The notes: generated by a model not told the origin, from the sequence alone. Positions 1 to 5,610 are shown, counted from the stretch's first letter. The stretch is 8,321 nucleotides of DNA from an uncultured Chloroflexota bacterium (GCA_903837815.1 CAILWD010000540.1:1-8321); one strand, 5' to 3'. Program-made: numbers and translations.

Positions 1-1355
1 CCGGGTTGGAAGGCGGCGTTGGCGGTGGATGCGATGGATGCCAGAAGAAGGAAAACCAGCCACAGGTCGTAGAGAATTTGTCGGGGAAGTTGGGCGGGGA
101 GAATGGCTTCCGCCCGCTTTTGCAGCCAGCCACCGACGGGGAAGGAAAGCAAAATTCCAGCCGCGAGCGCAAGCAGGAAAGTCGGCTCGATGATTGGCAG
201 CGGACTGGTCAGCCCGAAGGACAGGATTTTGTACCCCGTCATGTCGCCAGCGAGCCGCCGCAAAAAGTCCAGTGCGAAGTCGGGGCTGGGGGAGCGGAAG
301 AAGACCCATCCGACGAGAATCACGCCGAGGGCATAAATGTGCTGGATGGGCGCCCAAGCCGTCCGCAGTTTGCGACCCAGGGTTGTGGACTCAAATATCA
401 GCGCGAGTCCGTGAATCAAGCCCCAGATGAGGAAGTTCCGCGTCAAGCCGTGCCAGAGTCCCGTGAGGGCAAAGACAATCAAAATATTAATTTGTTGACC
501 GAACCATTTCAAGCGCCGCCGTTCGAGCGGATAAAAAACATAATCGCGGAACCAGTTGGAGAGGGAGATGTGCCAGCGTCGCCAGAAGTCGCCGATGTTT
601 TTGGAGAGGTAGGGAAAGTTAAAATTTTCGATGAAGCGCAGCCCCAACATCCGTCCGACGCCGATTGCCATGTCGGTGTAGCCTGAGAAATCAAAAAAAA
701 GTTGCAGGGCATAGCTGACGATGACCAGCCACGCAAGGTGGGGCAGGATGACGGGCGAGGTCAGATTGAAGATGGGCGTAACCACTTTCGCAAGCGTGTC
801 GGCAATCAAGGCTTTTTTTGCAAAACCACGAATAAAGCGGCGGATGCCTTCGGCGAGGTCTTCGGGCGCGACTTGAATGTTTTGGATCTGCCCCCGCAAC
901 TGGCGATAGCGGGTAATGGGTCCGACGGGAATTTTGGGGAACAGCAAGAGATAAAACGAAAAGGCGAGGAGGTCTTTTTCATATTCCGATTCCCTGCCGT
1001 AGACCTCGACCAGATAGGCGATAACCTGAAAGGTGACGTAGGAAAGCCCAAGCGGATATTTGACTCCCGTCCACAATTTGAATCCGACGAGCAGGGCGAC
1101 ATTGACCAGAATCCCAAGCCAGAGCAAAAGGAAAGTGGGGCGGCTTCCGCGCCAGTGGTTGATGCCGCGCCCGAGCAGGTAGGCGAGCAGGGTCAACCCA
1201 ATCATCAGGGGGACGTAGGTCAGGTTGCCCCAGGCGTAAAAAAGAAGACTGCCGAGAATGCCTAGAACGAGTTTAATCCGCTGTGGGGCAAAATAATACG
1301 CGGCGATAAAAAGCGGCAAAAAGAGGAAAAGAAAAATGGGCGAATTGAGTTCCAT
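1..1355 (-). CDS. MBOAT-family O-acyltransferase, AlgI-like (3' end beyond window)
   Basis: This is a multi-pass membrane acyltransferase that probably moves acetyl groups across the cytoplasmic membrane for O-acetylation of an exported polysaccharide. The frame is open from the ATG at 1355 to the window edge (451 full codons), with an in-frame TAG four codons upstream that fixes the start. The N-terminus MELNSPIFLFLFLPLF is typical of AlgI proteins. Family blocks are seen in order: FPKIPVGPITRY (139-150), FDFSGYTDMAIG (221-232), FWRRWHISLSNWFRDYVFYP (257-276) and LTGLWHG (298-304). H302 in that last block corresponds to the catalytic MBOAT histidine, and a second conserved-type His lies at 315. 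The last visible residues, AAFQPG, resemble the family's C-terminal motif, so only a short tail is missing. No strong Shine-Dalgarno is visible. The gene follows three riboswitch aptamers and a terminator-like hairpin. DltB-type D-alanyl transfer is an alternative, but no dlt genes are seen. A partner AlgJ/SGNH protein may lie beyond the left edge (inference). Confidence 0.93.
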   Translation of the reverse strand, partial: MELNSPIFLFLFLPLFIAAYYFAPQRIKLVLGILGSLLFYAWGNLTYVPLMIGLTLLAYLLGRGINHWRGSRPTFLLLWLGILVNVALLVGFKLWTGVKYPLGLSYVTFQVIAYLVEVYGRESEYEKDLLAFSFYLLLFPKIPVGPITRYRQLRGQIQNIQVAPEDLAEGIRRFIRGFAKKALIADTLAKVVTPIFNLTSPVILPHLAWLVIVSYALQLFFDFSGYTDMAIGVGRMLGLRFIENFNFPYLSKNIGDFWRRWHISLSNWFRDYVFYPLERRRLKWFGQQINILIVFALTGLWHGLTRNFLIWGLIHGLALIFESTTLGRKLRTAWAPIQHIYALGVILVGWVFFRSPSPDFALDFLRRLAGDMTGYKILSFGLTSPLPIIEPTFLLALAAGILLSFPVGGWLQKRAEAILPAQLPRQILYDLWLVFLLLASIASTANAAFQP

Positions 1356-1417
1356 GAAAGCCGTCTATCCCCGTAGTTCGACGAAATGCAGGCGGGAAGG
1401 TTTGCTCATGGGCGGGG

Positions 1418-1426
1418 ATTATAACA
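1418..1426 (-). promoter_or_regulatory. Extended -10 promoter element proximal to MBOAT gene
   Basis: The minus strand reads TGTTATAAT, a perfect TATAAT box preceded by TG at the extended -10 position. Transcription would start near 1411, giving a leader of roughly 55 bases before the MBOAT ATG. No convincing -35 hexamer is found at 17 bases, which is compatible with an extended -10 promoter. It lies downstream of the terminator-like hairpin, so a transcript from here would escape riboswitch control. No experimental support; prediction from sequence alone. Confidence 0.45.
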
Positions 1427-1428
1427 AC

Positions 1429-1442
1429 AATCCAATTGGATT
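1429..1442. promoter_or_regulatory. 14-bp perfect palindrome, possible operator
   Basis: AATCCAATTGGATT is a perfect palindrome. It covers roughly -18 to -31 of the proposed extended -10 promoter, where a dimeric regulator could block or assist RNA polymerase. It is too AT-rich and loopless to be a good RNA hairpin, so a DNA-binding site is the better guess. The binding protein is unknown. Confidence 0.35.
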
Positions 1443-1450
1443 CCGCCCTC

Positions 1451-1488
1451 GATAAAACGCACAGGGACGACCAATCGGTCATCCCTGT
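1451..1488 (-). terminator. Terminator-like hairpin after the riboswitch array (expression platform)
   Basis: On the minus strand ACAGGGATGACC (1488-1477) pairs with GGTCGTCCCTGT (1472-1461). This is a 12-bp stem with one G-U wobble and a GATT loop, followed after two bases by a short T tract in GCGTTTTATC. It begins 12 bases after the third aptamer and precedes the MBOAT ORF, which is the place expected for a transcription-terminating expression platform. The T tract is short, so termination strength is uncertain. Six Ts lie just 5' of the stem and could shift the pairing. Confidence 0.6.
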
Positions 1489-1500
1489 AAAAAATGCTCT

Positions 1501-1589
1501 TCGGCAGTCTGGCGATCATGATCACGAAAAAATTAATTTTGTGATTTTAGACCCATAACTTTGCGTCATCAGGTTTCCCTGATTTTGCC
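1501..1589 (-). promoter_or_regulatory. GEMM-I class cyclic dinucleotide riboswitch aptamer, copy 3 (G20 type)
   Basis: Read on the minus strand from 1589: GGCAAA entry strand; hairpin ATCAGG-GAAA-CCTGAT with a perfect GAAA tetraloop; core GACGCAAAG, including the first A of CAAAG that stacks between ligand bases (A47 in Vc2); GT-TA-TGG pairing with CCA-G-AC; TCTAAA receptor strand closed by TC/GA around a long ATCAC/GTGAT stem; and 3' end GACTGCCGA, whose TGCC pairs with the 5' GGCA. The base equivalent to Vc2 G20 is G, as in c-di-GMP aptamers. It is the copy nearest the terminator hairpin, so it is likely the one that reads out directly into termination. The inner stem loop is AT-rich and longer than in the other copies. 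Confidence 0.85.
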
Positions 1590-1591
1590 TT

Positions 1592-1675
1592 TCGGCAGTC
1601 GGTCAGTCCTGACCACGCTTTCGCGCTGGTTTTAGATGCCTGACTTTGCGCCGCCGTCTTTCGACGGTTTTGCTA
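1592..1675 (-). promoter_or_regulatory. GEMM-I class cyclic dinucleotide riboswitch aptamer, copy 2 (A20 type)
   Basis: Read on the minus strand from 1675: AGCAAA entry strand; capped stem CCGTC-GAAA-GACGG with GAAA tetraloop; core GGCGCAAAG; GTC-A-GG pairing with CC-GAC around a bulged A; TCTAAA receptor strand closed by TC/GA around an ACCA/TGGT stem with its own GCGAAAGC cap; and 3' end GACTGCCGA. The stems differ in sequence from the other copies while keeping pairing, which is covariation in support of a real RNA fold. The base before GCAAA is A where c-di-GMP-specific Vc2 has G20. In GEMM-Ib riboswitches an A there goes with 3',3'-cGAMP recognition. Confidence 0.85.
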
Positions 1676-1678
1676 TTT

Positions 1679-1757
1679 TCGGTAGTCTGGCGGTCCTGGC
1701 TCAGTTCAGCTTTAGACCCATGACTTTGCGCCACCGGGTTTTCCCGGTTTTGCTCTT
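1679..1757 (-). promoter_or_regulatory. GEMM-I class cyclic dinucleotide riboswitch aptamer, copy 1 (A20 type, promoter-proximal)
   Basis: Read on the minus strand from 1757: GAGCAAA entry strand; stem ACCGGG-AAAA-CCCGGT; core GGCGCAAAG; GTC-A-TGG paired to CCA-GAC with a bulged A; TCTAAA receptor strand closed by TC/GA around GCT/AGC; and 3' end GACTACCGA. It is the shortest copy. The capped stem can also be drawn with a GAAAA-type loop, so its GNRA docking is less certain than in the other two. The base equivalent to Vc2 G20 is A. It starts within about ten bases of the predicted transcription start, so nothing else fits between promoter and array. Confidence 0.83.
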
Positions 1758-1772
1758 TGTCGGAGCAATTTA

Positions 1773-1801
1773 ATTATTGCACGCGAAGATTAAAAATTCA
1801 A
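1773..1801 (-). promoter_or_regulatory. Promoter for the riboswitch-MBOAT transcript
   Basis: On the minus strand a -35 box TTGAAT (1801-1796) is separated by exactly 17 bases from a -10 box AATAAT (1778-1773). Each differs from the sigma-70-type consensus at two and one positions respectively. Initiation would fall near 1766, immediately before the first aptamer, which agrees with a leader made almost entirely of riboswitch RNA. Bases 1802-1833 upstream show nothing else recognisable. Confidence 0.6.
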
Positions 1802-1833
1802 TCACTCAGGTGTTCTATAAATTCATATTCGCG

Positions 1834-1875
1834 TTGAGCAAAGTCGAAATGCAGACGTCCTTCGACTTCGCTCAG
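1834..1875. repeat. Short inverted-repeat element after the adaptor gene
   Basis: TTGAGCAAAGTCGAA (1834-1848) and TTCGACTTCGCTCAG (1861-1875) are near-perfect inverted arms around a 12-base spacer. The right part also contains CGTCC...GGACG flanking the second arm. The 'TTCGACTTCGCTCAGGACG' wording is a familiar dispersed intergenic repeat in Anaerolineae-type genomes (recalled, not searched). It starts about 35 bases beyond the adaptor stop codon on the minus strand and could help end that transcript, although no T tract follows. Bases 1876-1909 hold nothing else I can name. Confidence 0.6.
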
Positions 1876-1909
1876 GACGAAGTTGTTCACGCTGAGGATG
1901 GTGGAAGCG

Positions 1910-3019
1910 TTATTGAAAGGTCGCTTCTACCGTCATGCCCCACCGCAGACGTGGGTCGGGATTTTTGACGGTGACGCGCACGGTGTAAAGGATGTCGCCG
2001 CCCTGCTGGGTGAATGCCCGGCTGATTTCGGAAACCGAGCCGTTGAGCGTCAGGTCGGGAAGGGCGTCTGGGATGAGGGAGACGAACTGACCTTCGCTGA
2101 GTTTCACCACTTCGAGTTCGGTCACGTCGGTGGTTTCGACAATCCACTGGCTGAAATCGGCGACGCTGGCGGCGCGGGTGTCGAGCGTCACCTGCTCACC
2201 CACTTTCACATCAATTTCCGCTACGACCCCATCAAACGGGGCGGTGATGACGTAATTAGATAACGTGTCCTTTGCGGCGTCGAGGTTGGCTTTGGCAAGC
2301 GCCAGTTGCTCGGCGTTGGGGCCGTCAAGGCTGATTTCGTACTGGTGTTTGGCTTCGGCTTCGGCGGCGAGGGCGGTGTCATAAGCAGCACGGACTTCAT
2401 CCCGTTCGCGGATATTCTCTTCGAGGTTGCGAATTGCTTGATTTAAATCCTCCTGCGCCCGTTCCAAATCGTCTTCGGCGCTCTTGCGGCTGGAGTTGTC
2501 TTCGTCCAAATCCTTGTATTTGTCGAAATCATCTTCAGCTTCCTTCAAATCCTCCTGGCGGTCTTCGACGGTGGCTTTATCGTCTTCGATGTTGTCTTCA
2601 ATACTGTCCACATTCAGTTCTTCCCACTCTTTTTCAGCGTCAGCCCGCTCAATCTGGGCATCCATGTAGGCTTCCCAAAGTTTCGCGCGGTCGCCGCTTT
2701 CATTGCGGAGCAGGGTGTCGTAGGCGTTCTGGGCGATGACCGCCTGCGCTTCAGCCCCGCCCGCATTCGTCAGGCGGATCAGGACATCGCCCGCCTTGAC
2801 CTGGTCGCCAGCGCTAACTAAAACCTGCTCCACCACGCCGCGCGCCTGAAAGTATAAGTCTGCGCCGTGAATCGGTTCGAGCCGTCCTTCTGCCACCACC
2901 TGATCGGGGGAGACAACAGTTTCCTGAGTTGGAACTGCCGTGGGTTGAACTCCACACGCAGAGAGGAACAAGGCAAGGGAGAGAATCAAAATAACAAAAC
3001 ACAGGATATTCTTTTTCAT
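1910..3019 (-). CDS. HlyD/MacA-type periplasmic adaptor lipoprotein of an ABC exporter
   Basis: This protein links an ABC permease to its substrate path or to the outer envelope. It begins with a lipoprotein signal: MKKN, hydrophobic stretch 5-21, and lipobox LSAC with Cys22. A Thr/Pro/Gln-rich linker follows. The first half of the split lipoyl-like domain is at 40-83 (GRLEPI, QARGVVEQVLVSAGDQVKAGD). A long coiled coil spans about 90-250, the second lipoyl half is APFDGVVAEIDVKVGEQV (260-277), and a beta-barrel domain runs from about 290 to 369, ending WGMTVEATFQ. The coiled coil is unusually acidic between 130 and 205, with runs of D and E. The start has a good Shine-Dalgarno (AAGAAGG, 5 bases before ATG). 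It lies 45 bases after the permease stop, so the two are probably co-transcribed. The family role is well known; the substrate is not deducible. Confidence 0.93.
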   Translation of the reverse strand: MKKNILCFVILILSLALFLSACGVQPTAVPTQETVVSPDQVVAEGRLEPIHGADLYFQARGVVEQVLVSAGDQVKAGDVLIRLTNAGGAEAQAVIAQNAYDTLLRNESGDRAKLWEAYMDAQIERADAEKEWEELNVDSIEDNIEDDKATVEDRQEDLKEAEDDFDKYKDLDEDNSSRKSAEDDLERAQEDLNQAIRNLEENIRERDEVRAAYDTALAAEAEAKHQYEISLDGPNAEQLALAKANLDAAKDTLSNYVITAPFDGVVAEIDVKVGEQVTLDTRAASVADFSQWIVETTDVTELEVVKLSEGQFVSLIPDALPDLTLNGSVSEISRAFTQQGGDILYTVRVTVKNPDPRLRWGMTVEATFQ

Positions 3020-3039
3020 TGAAACCTTCTTTTCAAGGG

Positions 3040-3065
3040 CGTTGAACGTTTAATGTTCAACGTTT
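3040..3065. repeat. Intergenic inverted repeat between permease and adaptor; copy of a dispersed 26-base element
   Basis: CGTTGAAC (3040-3047) and GTTCAACG (3055-3062) are perfect 8-base inverted arms around seven bases, directly after the permease stop codon. The 26 bases match 7709-7734 at 21 positions in the same orientation. It fills more than half of the 45-base gap, so it may modulate permease-to-adaptor read-through or simply be a dispersed repeat. Confidence 0.6.
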
Positions 3066-5506
3066 TATTCATACGCCAGCACTTCGCGAATGGTCAATCG
3101 CGCTGCGCTTCTGGCGGGCAAAATGGAGCCAAAGACCGAGAGCAGGAGCACCAGCCCCAGCCAGATGGCATAGCCCGAAAATGTAAAAACCACTTTGATG
3201 GGCGTCTGGAACACCGCCGTGCTGACAATGTCCGAAAGCGCGTATGTGAACGGGACGGACAGAACGATTGCCAGCACAAAGGAAATAAAGCCAATCGTCA
3301 ATCCTTCGGCAATCACTGTCCGCATGACCGCGCGGTCATCGGCGCCGACGGCGCGCATGATGCCGATTTCGCGCGTGCGTTCCATGACGTTCATGCCCAT
3401 TGTGCCGGTCAAGCCCATCGCGCCGACAATGGCGGTGAGAACCGCCATGATGAGCAGAAAAATCACGAGGATGTCCAAACTTTCCGAAGCAGTATCCATT
3501 GAGGATAAGCCCGACTCCGCCTTCCGCACCTTGAATCCCTGCTCGCGGAAGTAGTCGTCCAGCCTGTCTGCCATCATTTCCTGATAGGCGCGGTCATGCT
3601 GGTCGGTGACCACGCGGAAGGAGTAGGCGCGGTTGACAAGGTTCTCGACCTGCGAGATATATTCGTACGGCACATACGCCACAATTCCCTGCTGGTCAAC
3701 AAACTTGAAGATGCCGACCACCTCCCACAGTTCCTTCCGACCGTCGATTTTGATCGGCAAATGGTCGCCGGCTTTCAGGTCTGGGAATTGGACAAGAGCG
3801 GCTTCGCTGATTGCCAGTTTGCGGAAGTCGTCGCTGCGGATCCAGCGTCCGGCGGTGAGCAGCGGATTCACCAATTTGCTGTTGGCGGGCGGCGCGAGGA
3901 CGAAGGCGTTCTCTGCAACCGAGTCATCGGGGTAGAGCAATTCGATGCTGGTGTATTGCCAGCCTTCCACGTACTGCACGCCTTCCGCTTGCAACCCAAA
4001 TTGCTGCACTTCGCGCAGACGGTACGGCTCGTCGAAATCTATGGTCACATCGGCGCGAAAGTAATTTTGGATGTTGGCGATGTAATCGTGCAAGGTCACG
4101 CGGACGTTGAAAACCGCGATGAAAATCGCCCCACCCATGGTCAGGGTAAAAAGGGTCAGCAACAGGCGCCCACGGCGGCGGAATGTGTTTCTCAGAGACA
4201 GGATGAACGGGCGCGGAAAATGAATCCCGCGTTGGGCAAACATGCGCGTGAGGCGGATCAACAAAAAGTCAAACCAGGGGACGCGTTCCTTCTCTTCGTG
4301 CTTGTGCGGTTTGTTTTCATCCCCACCCACGTCGCCGCTCAGGGCGCGCAACACCGTGATGCGCGAACCGCTGATGACGGGCGCAAGCCCCGCAATGATT
4401 GGCACCAGCAGACCGACTGCAATTTGAATGAAAAAAGCCATCGGCACAATGCGGTAGCCAAGCAGGTTGAAACGCAGGGTCTCGGCAATGAACAACGACA
4501 GCCGATATGCTCCCACTCCACCCAATGGAACGGCGATCAACAATGCCATGATGGCAAACGCCATGATGAGCGTGAAGTACATCGCAAAGACCTGGTTTCT
4601 TCTTCCACCCACCAGTTTGATGACGCCGATGTGTCGCAGGTGCTGACTGAGCAGGGCGTTCAACGTGTTGGCAATCAAAGAACTCGAAAGGAAAACGATC
4701 AGAATTCCAAGCGCAAGCAAAATGCCGAGGATGGCATTGACCGTATCTCCAAGCGGGTGTTTATGCGTTTCAGAGGAGCGGATGCGAATGACGGCTATGC
4801 CGTTCTTTTCGAGTTTATCCTTGATATCCCCGCCCACCTCGCGAATATGGTCGATGTCCTCCCCGCCTTCGGCAACCGTCACATAGGCGCGGTTGTACAG
4901 TTCGGGCTGGCGCAGGGTCGGCAGGGTTTTCATGTCGATGTAGGCAAAGGGCGGAGCGAGGAAGTCGCCCGCTCCCGTGCTGACATCCTGCACGATGCCG
5001 ACCACCTTCAATTTTTTGGTCAAACCATCGGACAACTCGAAGACCAGTTCCTCACCGACTGCGATATCGAGTTTCTTGAGCGCGTCCTTTTCCAGGATGA
5101 CTTCATTCTTCTCTGCCTTAACTGCGCCCGAAACTGGGACCAGCAGGTTGACCTTGTTCTCGTCGAAGTCTTCCAGCGCAACAACATCAAGAGAAACCCA
5201 TTGGGCGCTGCCCGTCGCGGCGTCCTGCACGCGGAAGTTGATCACGCGCCGCCCTTCGGCGTCTTTCACACCTCGCGCGTTGCGGATCGTCGAAAGAATG
5301 TCCTCGTCGAAGTTTCCCATGCGGAGTTCGACGTTGGCGGGGTGATTCGCCGCATACGAAACGCTCATGTCATTGGAAATAACCTGGTACGCGCCTGAAA
5401 TCACGCCAATCGAAAAGACGCCCACTGCAATGGAAAAAACCACCAGCAGGGTGCGCGCCTTGTTATCCCATAAATCGTGTAAAACTTTACGCCAGCGGGG
5501 TCGCAT
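3065..5506 (-). CDS. ABC transporter permease with two FtsX domains (MacB/LolE superfamily)
   Basis: This is an 813-residue membrane protein of a type VII-like (mechanotransmission) ABC system. It has two similar halves. The first half has a membrane segment at about 19-40, an extracytoplasmic MacB-type domain at about 45-250, and a three-helix FtsX core at about 255-385 that includes RHIGVIKLVGG (291-301). A polar cytoplasmic linker rich in H, K and E follows at about 392-408. The second half has a membrane segment at about 447-468, an extracytoplasmic domain at about 470-675, and an FtsX core at about 677-800. That core carries MERTREIGIMRAVGA (708-722) and ends PARSAARLTIREVLAYE, both typical of the family. 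There is no ATPase domain, so a separate nucleotide-binding subunit is needed; none is encoded in the window. The ATG is preceded by AT-rich sequence without a clear Shine-Dalgarno. Substrate unknown; lipoprotein release, peptide export and envelope signalling are all possible for the family. Confidence 0.94.
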   Translation of the reverse strand: MRPRWRKVLHDLWDNKARTLLVVFSIAVGVFSIGVISGAYQVISNDMSVSYAANHPANVELRMGNFDEDILSTIRNARGVKDAEGRRVINFRVQDAATGSAQWVSLDVVALEDFDENKVNLLVPVSGAVKAEKNEVILEKDALKKLDIAVGEELVFELSDGLTKKLKVVGIVQDVSTGAGDFLAPPFAYIDMKTLPTLRQPELYNRAYVTVAEGGEDIDHIREVGGDIKDKLEKNGIAVIRIRSSETHKHPLGDTVNAILGILLALGILIVFLSSSLIANTLNALLSQHLRHIGVIKLVGGRRNQVFAMYFTLIMAFAIMALLIAVPLGGVGAYRLSLFIAETLRFNLLGYRIVPMAFFIQIAVGLLVPIIAGLAPVISGSRITVLRALSGDVGGDENKPHKHEEKERVPWFDFLLIRLTRMFAQRGIHFPRPFILSLRNTFRRRGRLLLTLFTLTMGGAIFIAVFNVRVTLHDYIANIQNYFRADVTIDFDEPYRLREVQQFGLQAEGVQYVEGWQYTSIELLYPDDSVAENAFVLAPPANSKLVNPLLTAGRWIRSDDFRKLAISEAALVQFPDLKAGDHLPIKIDGRKELWEVVGIFKFVDQQGIVAYVPYEYISQVENLVNRAYSFRVVTDQHDRAYQEMMADRLDDYFREQGFKVRKAESGLSSMDTASESLDILVIFLLIMAVLTAIVGAMGLTGTMGMNVMERTREIGIMRAVGADDRAVMRTVIAEGLTIGFISFVLAIVLSVPFTYALSDIVSTAVFQTPIKVVFTFSGYAIWLGLVLLLSVFGSILPARSAARLTIREVLAYE

Positions 5507-5517
5507 AATTTATTTAT

Positions 5518-5601
5518 GTCGTTGCGAGGGTTGCGCTCTTCAACCCGAAGCAACCTCCAACACTCGTGGGGATTGCTTCGGGCTAGCGCCCTCGCAATGA
5601 C
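5518..5601. repeat. Compound hairpin repeat (MITE/REP-like) between hybrid kinase and permease
   Basis: Outer arms GTCGTTGCGAGGG (5518-5530) and CCCTCGCAATGAC (5589-5601) pair with one G-T mismatch. Inside them, CCCGAAGCAACCTCC (5544-5558) and GGGGATTGCTTCGGG (5568-5582) form a second stem. The nested 84-base structure occupies nearly the whole 104-base gap. It resembles the widespread 'GTCATTGCGAGG...GAAGCAATC' dispersed repeats of many bacteria (recalled). No T tract follows on either strand, so it is not a clean intrinsic terminator. The element reaches to within about ten bases of the permease ATG and may affect its translation. Confidence 0.75.
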
Positions 5602-5610
5602 AATACACTC

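Noticed and set aside
61..100. Possible frameshift near the end of the MBOAT gene
   Set aside because: On first reading the C-terminal frame seemed to change, but recounting the run of four C on the minus strand restores one continuous frame ending in AAFQPG.
6..1265. Two plus-strand open frames (6-686 and 702-1265) opposite the MBOAT gene
   Set aside because: They are low-complexity, Gln/Gly/Asp-rich translations without domains. The minus strand gives an uninterrupted MBOAT protein through the same bases.
1273..1482. A 69-codon minus-strand frame overlapping the MBOAT start and the leader hairpin
   Set aside because: It runs through the terminator stem and into the MBOAT gene in a different frame, with no Shine-Dalgarno and no family resemblance. 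A leader peptide is possible in principle but unsupported.
1501..1757. CRISPR-like array, because of three regularly spaced similar units
   Set aside because: The units are about 80-90 bases apart with conserved bases scattered through the whole unit and covarying stems, and with no short exact repeat plus unique spacers. An RNA aptamer array explains them.
1777..2263. Plus-strand open frames opposite the adaptor gene end and leader
   Set aside because: They have no domains or ribosome-binding site, and they overlap both the adaptor's beta-barrel coding region and the promoter and repeat features.
3596..5398. A 600-codon open frame on the plus strand opposite the permease gene
   Set aside because: It has no recognisable domain, and its opposite strand encodes a clear FtsX permease with correct family motifs. 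Long antisense frames of this kind arise from codon bias in GC-leaning genes.
5518..5601. Intrinsic terminator of the hybrid kinase gene
   Set aside because: The structure is large and nested, and no T tract follows on the minus strand. A dispersed hairpin repeat fits better.
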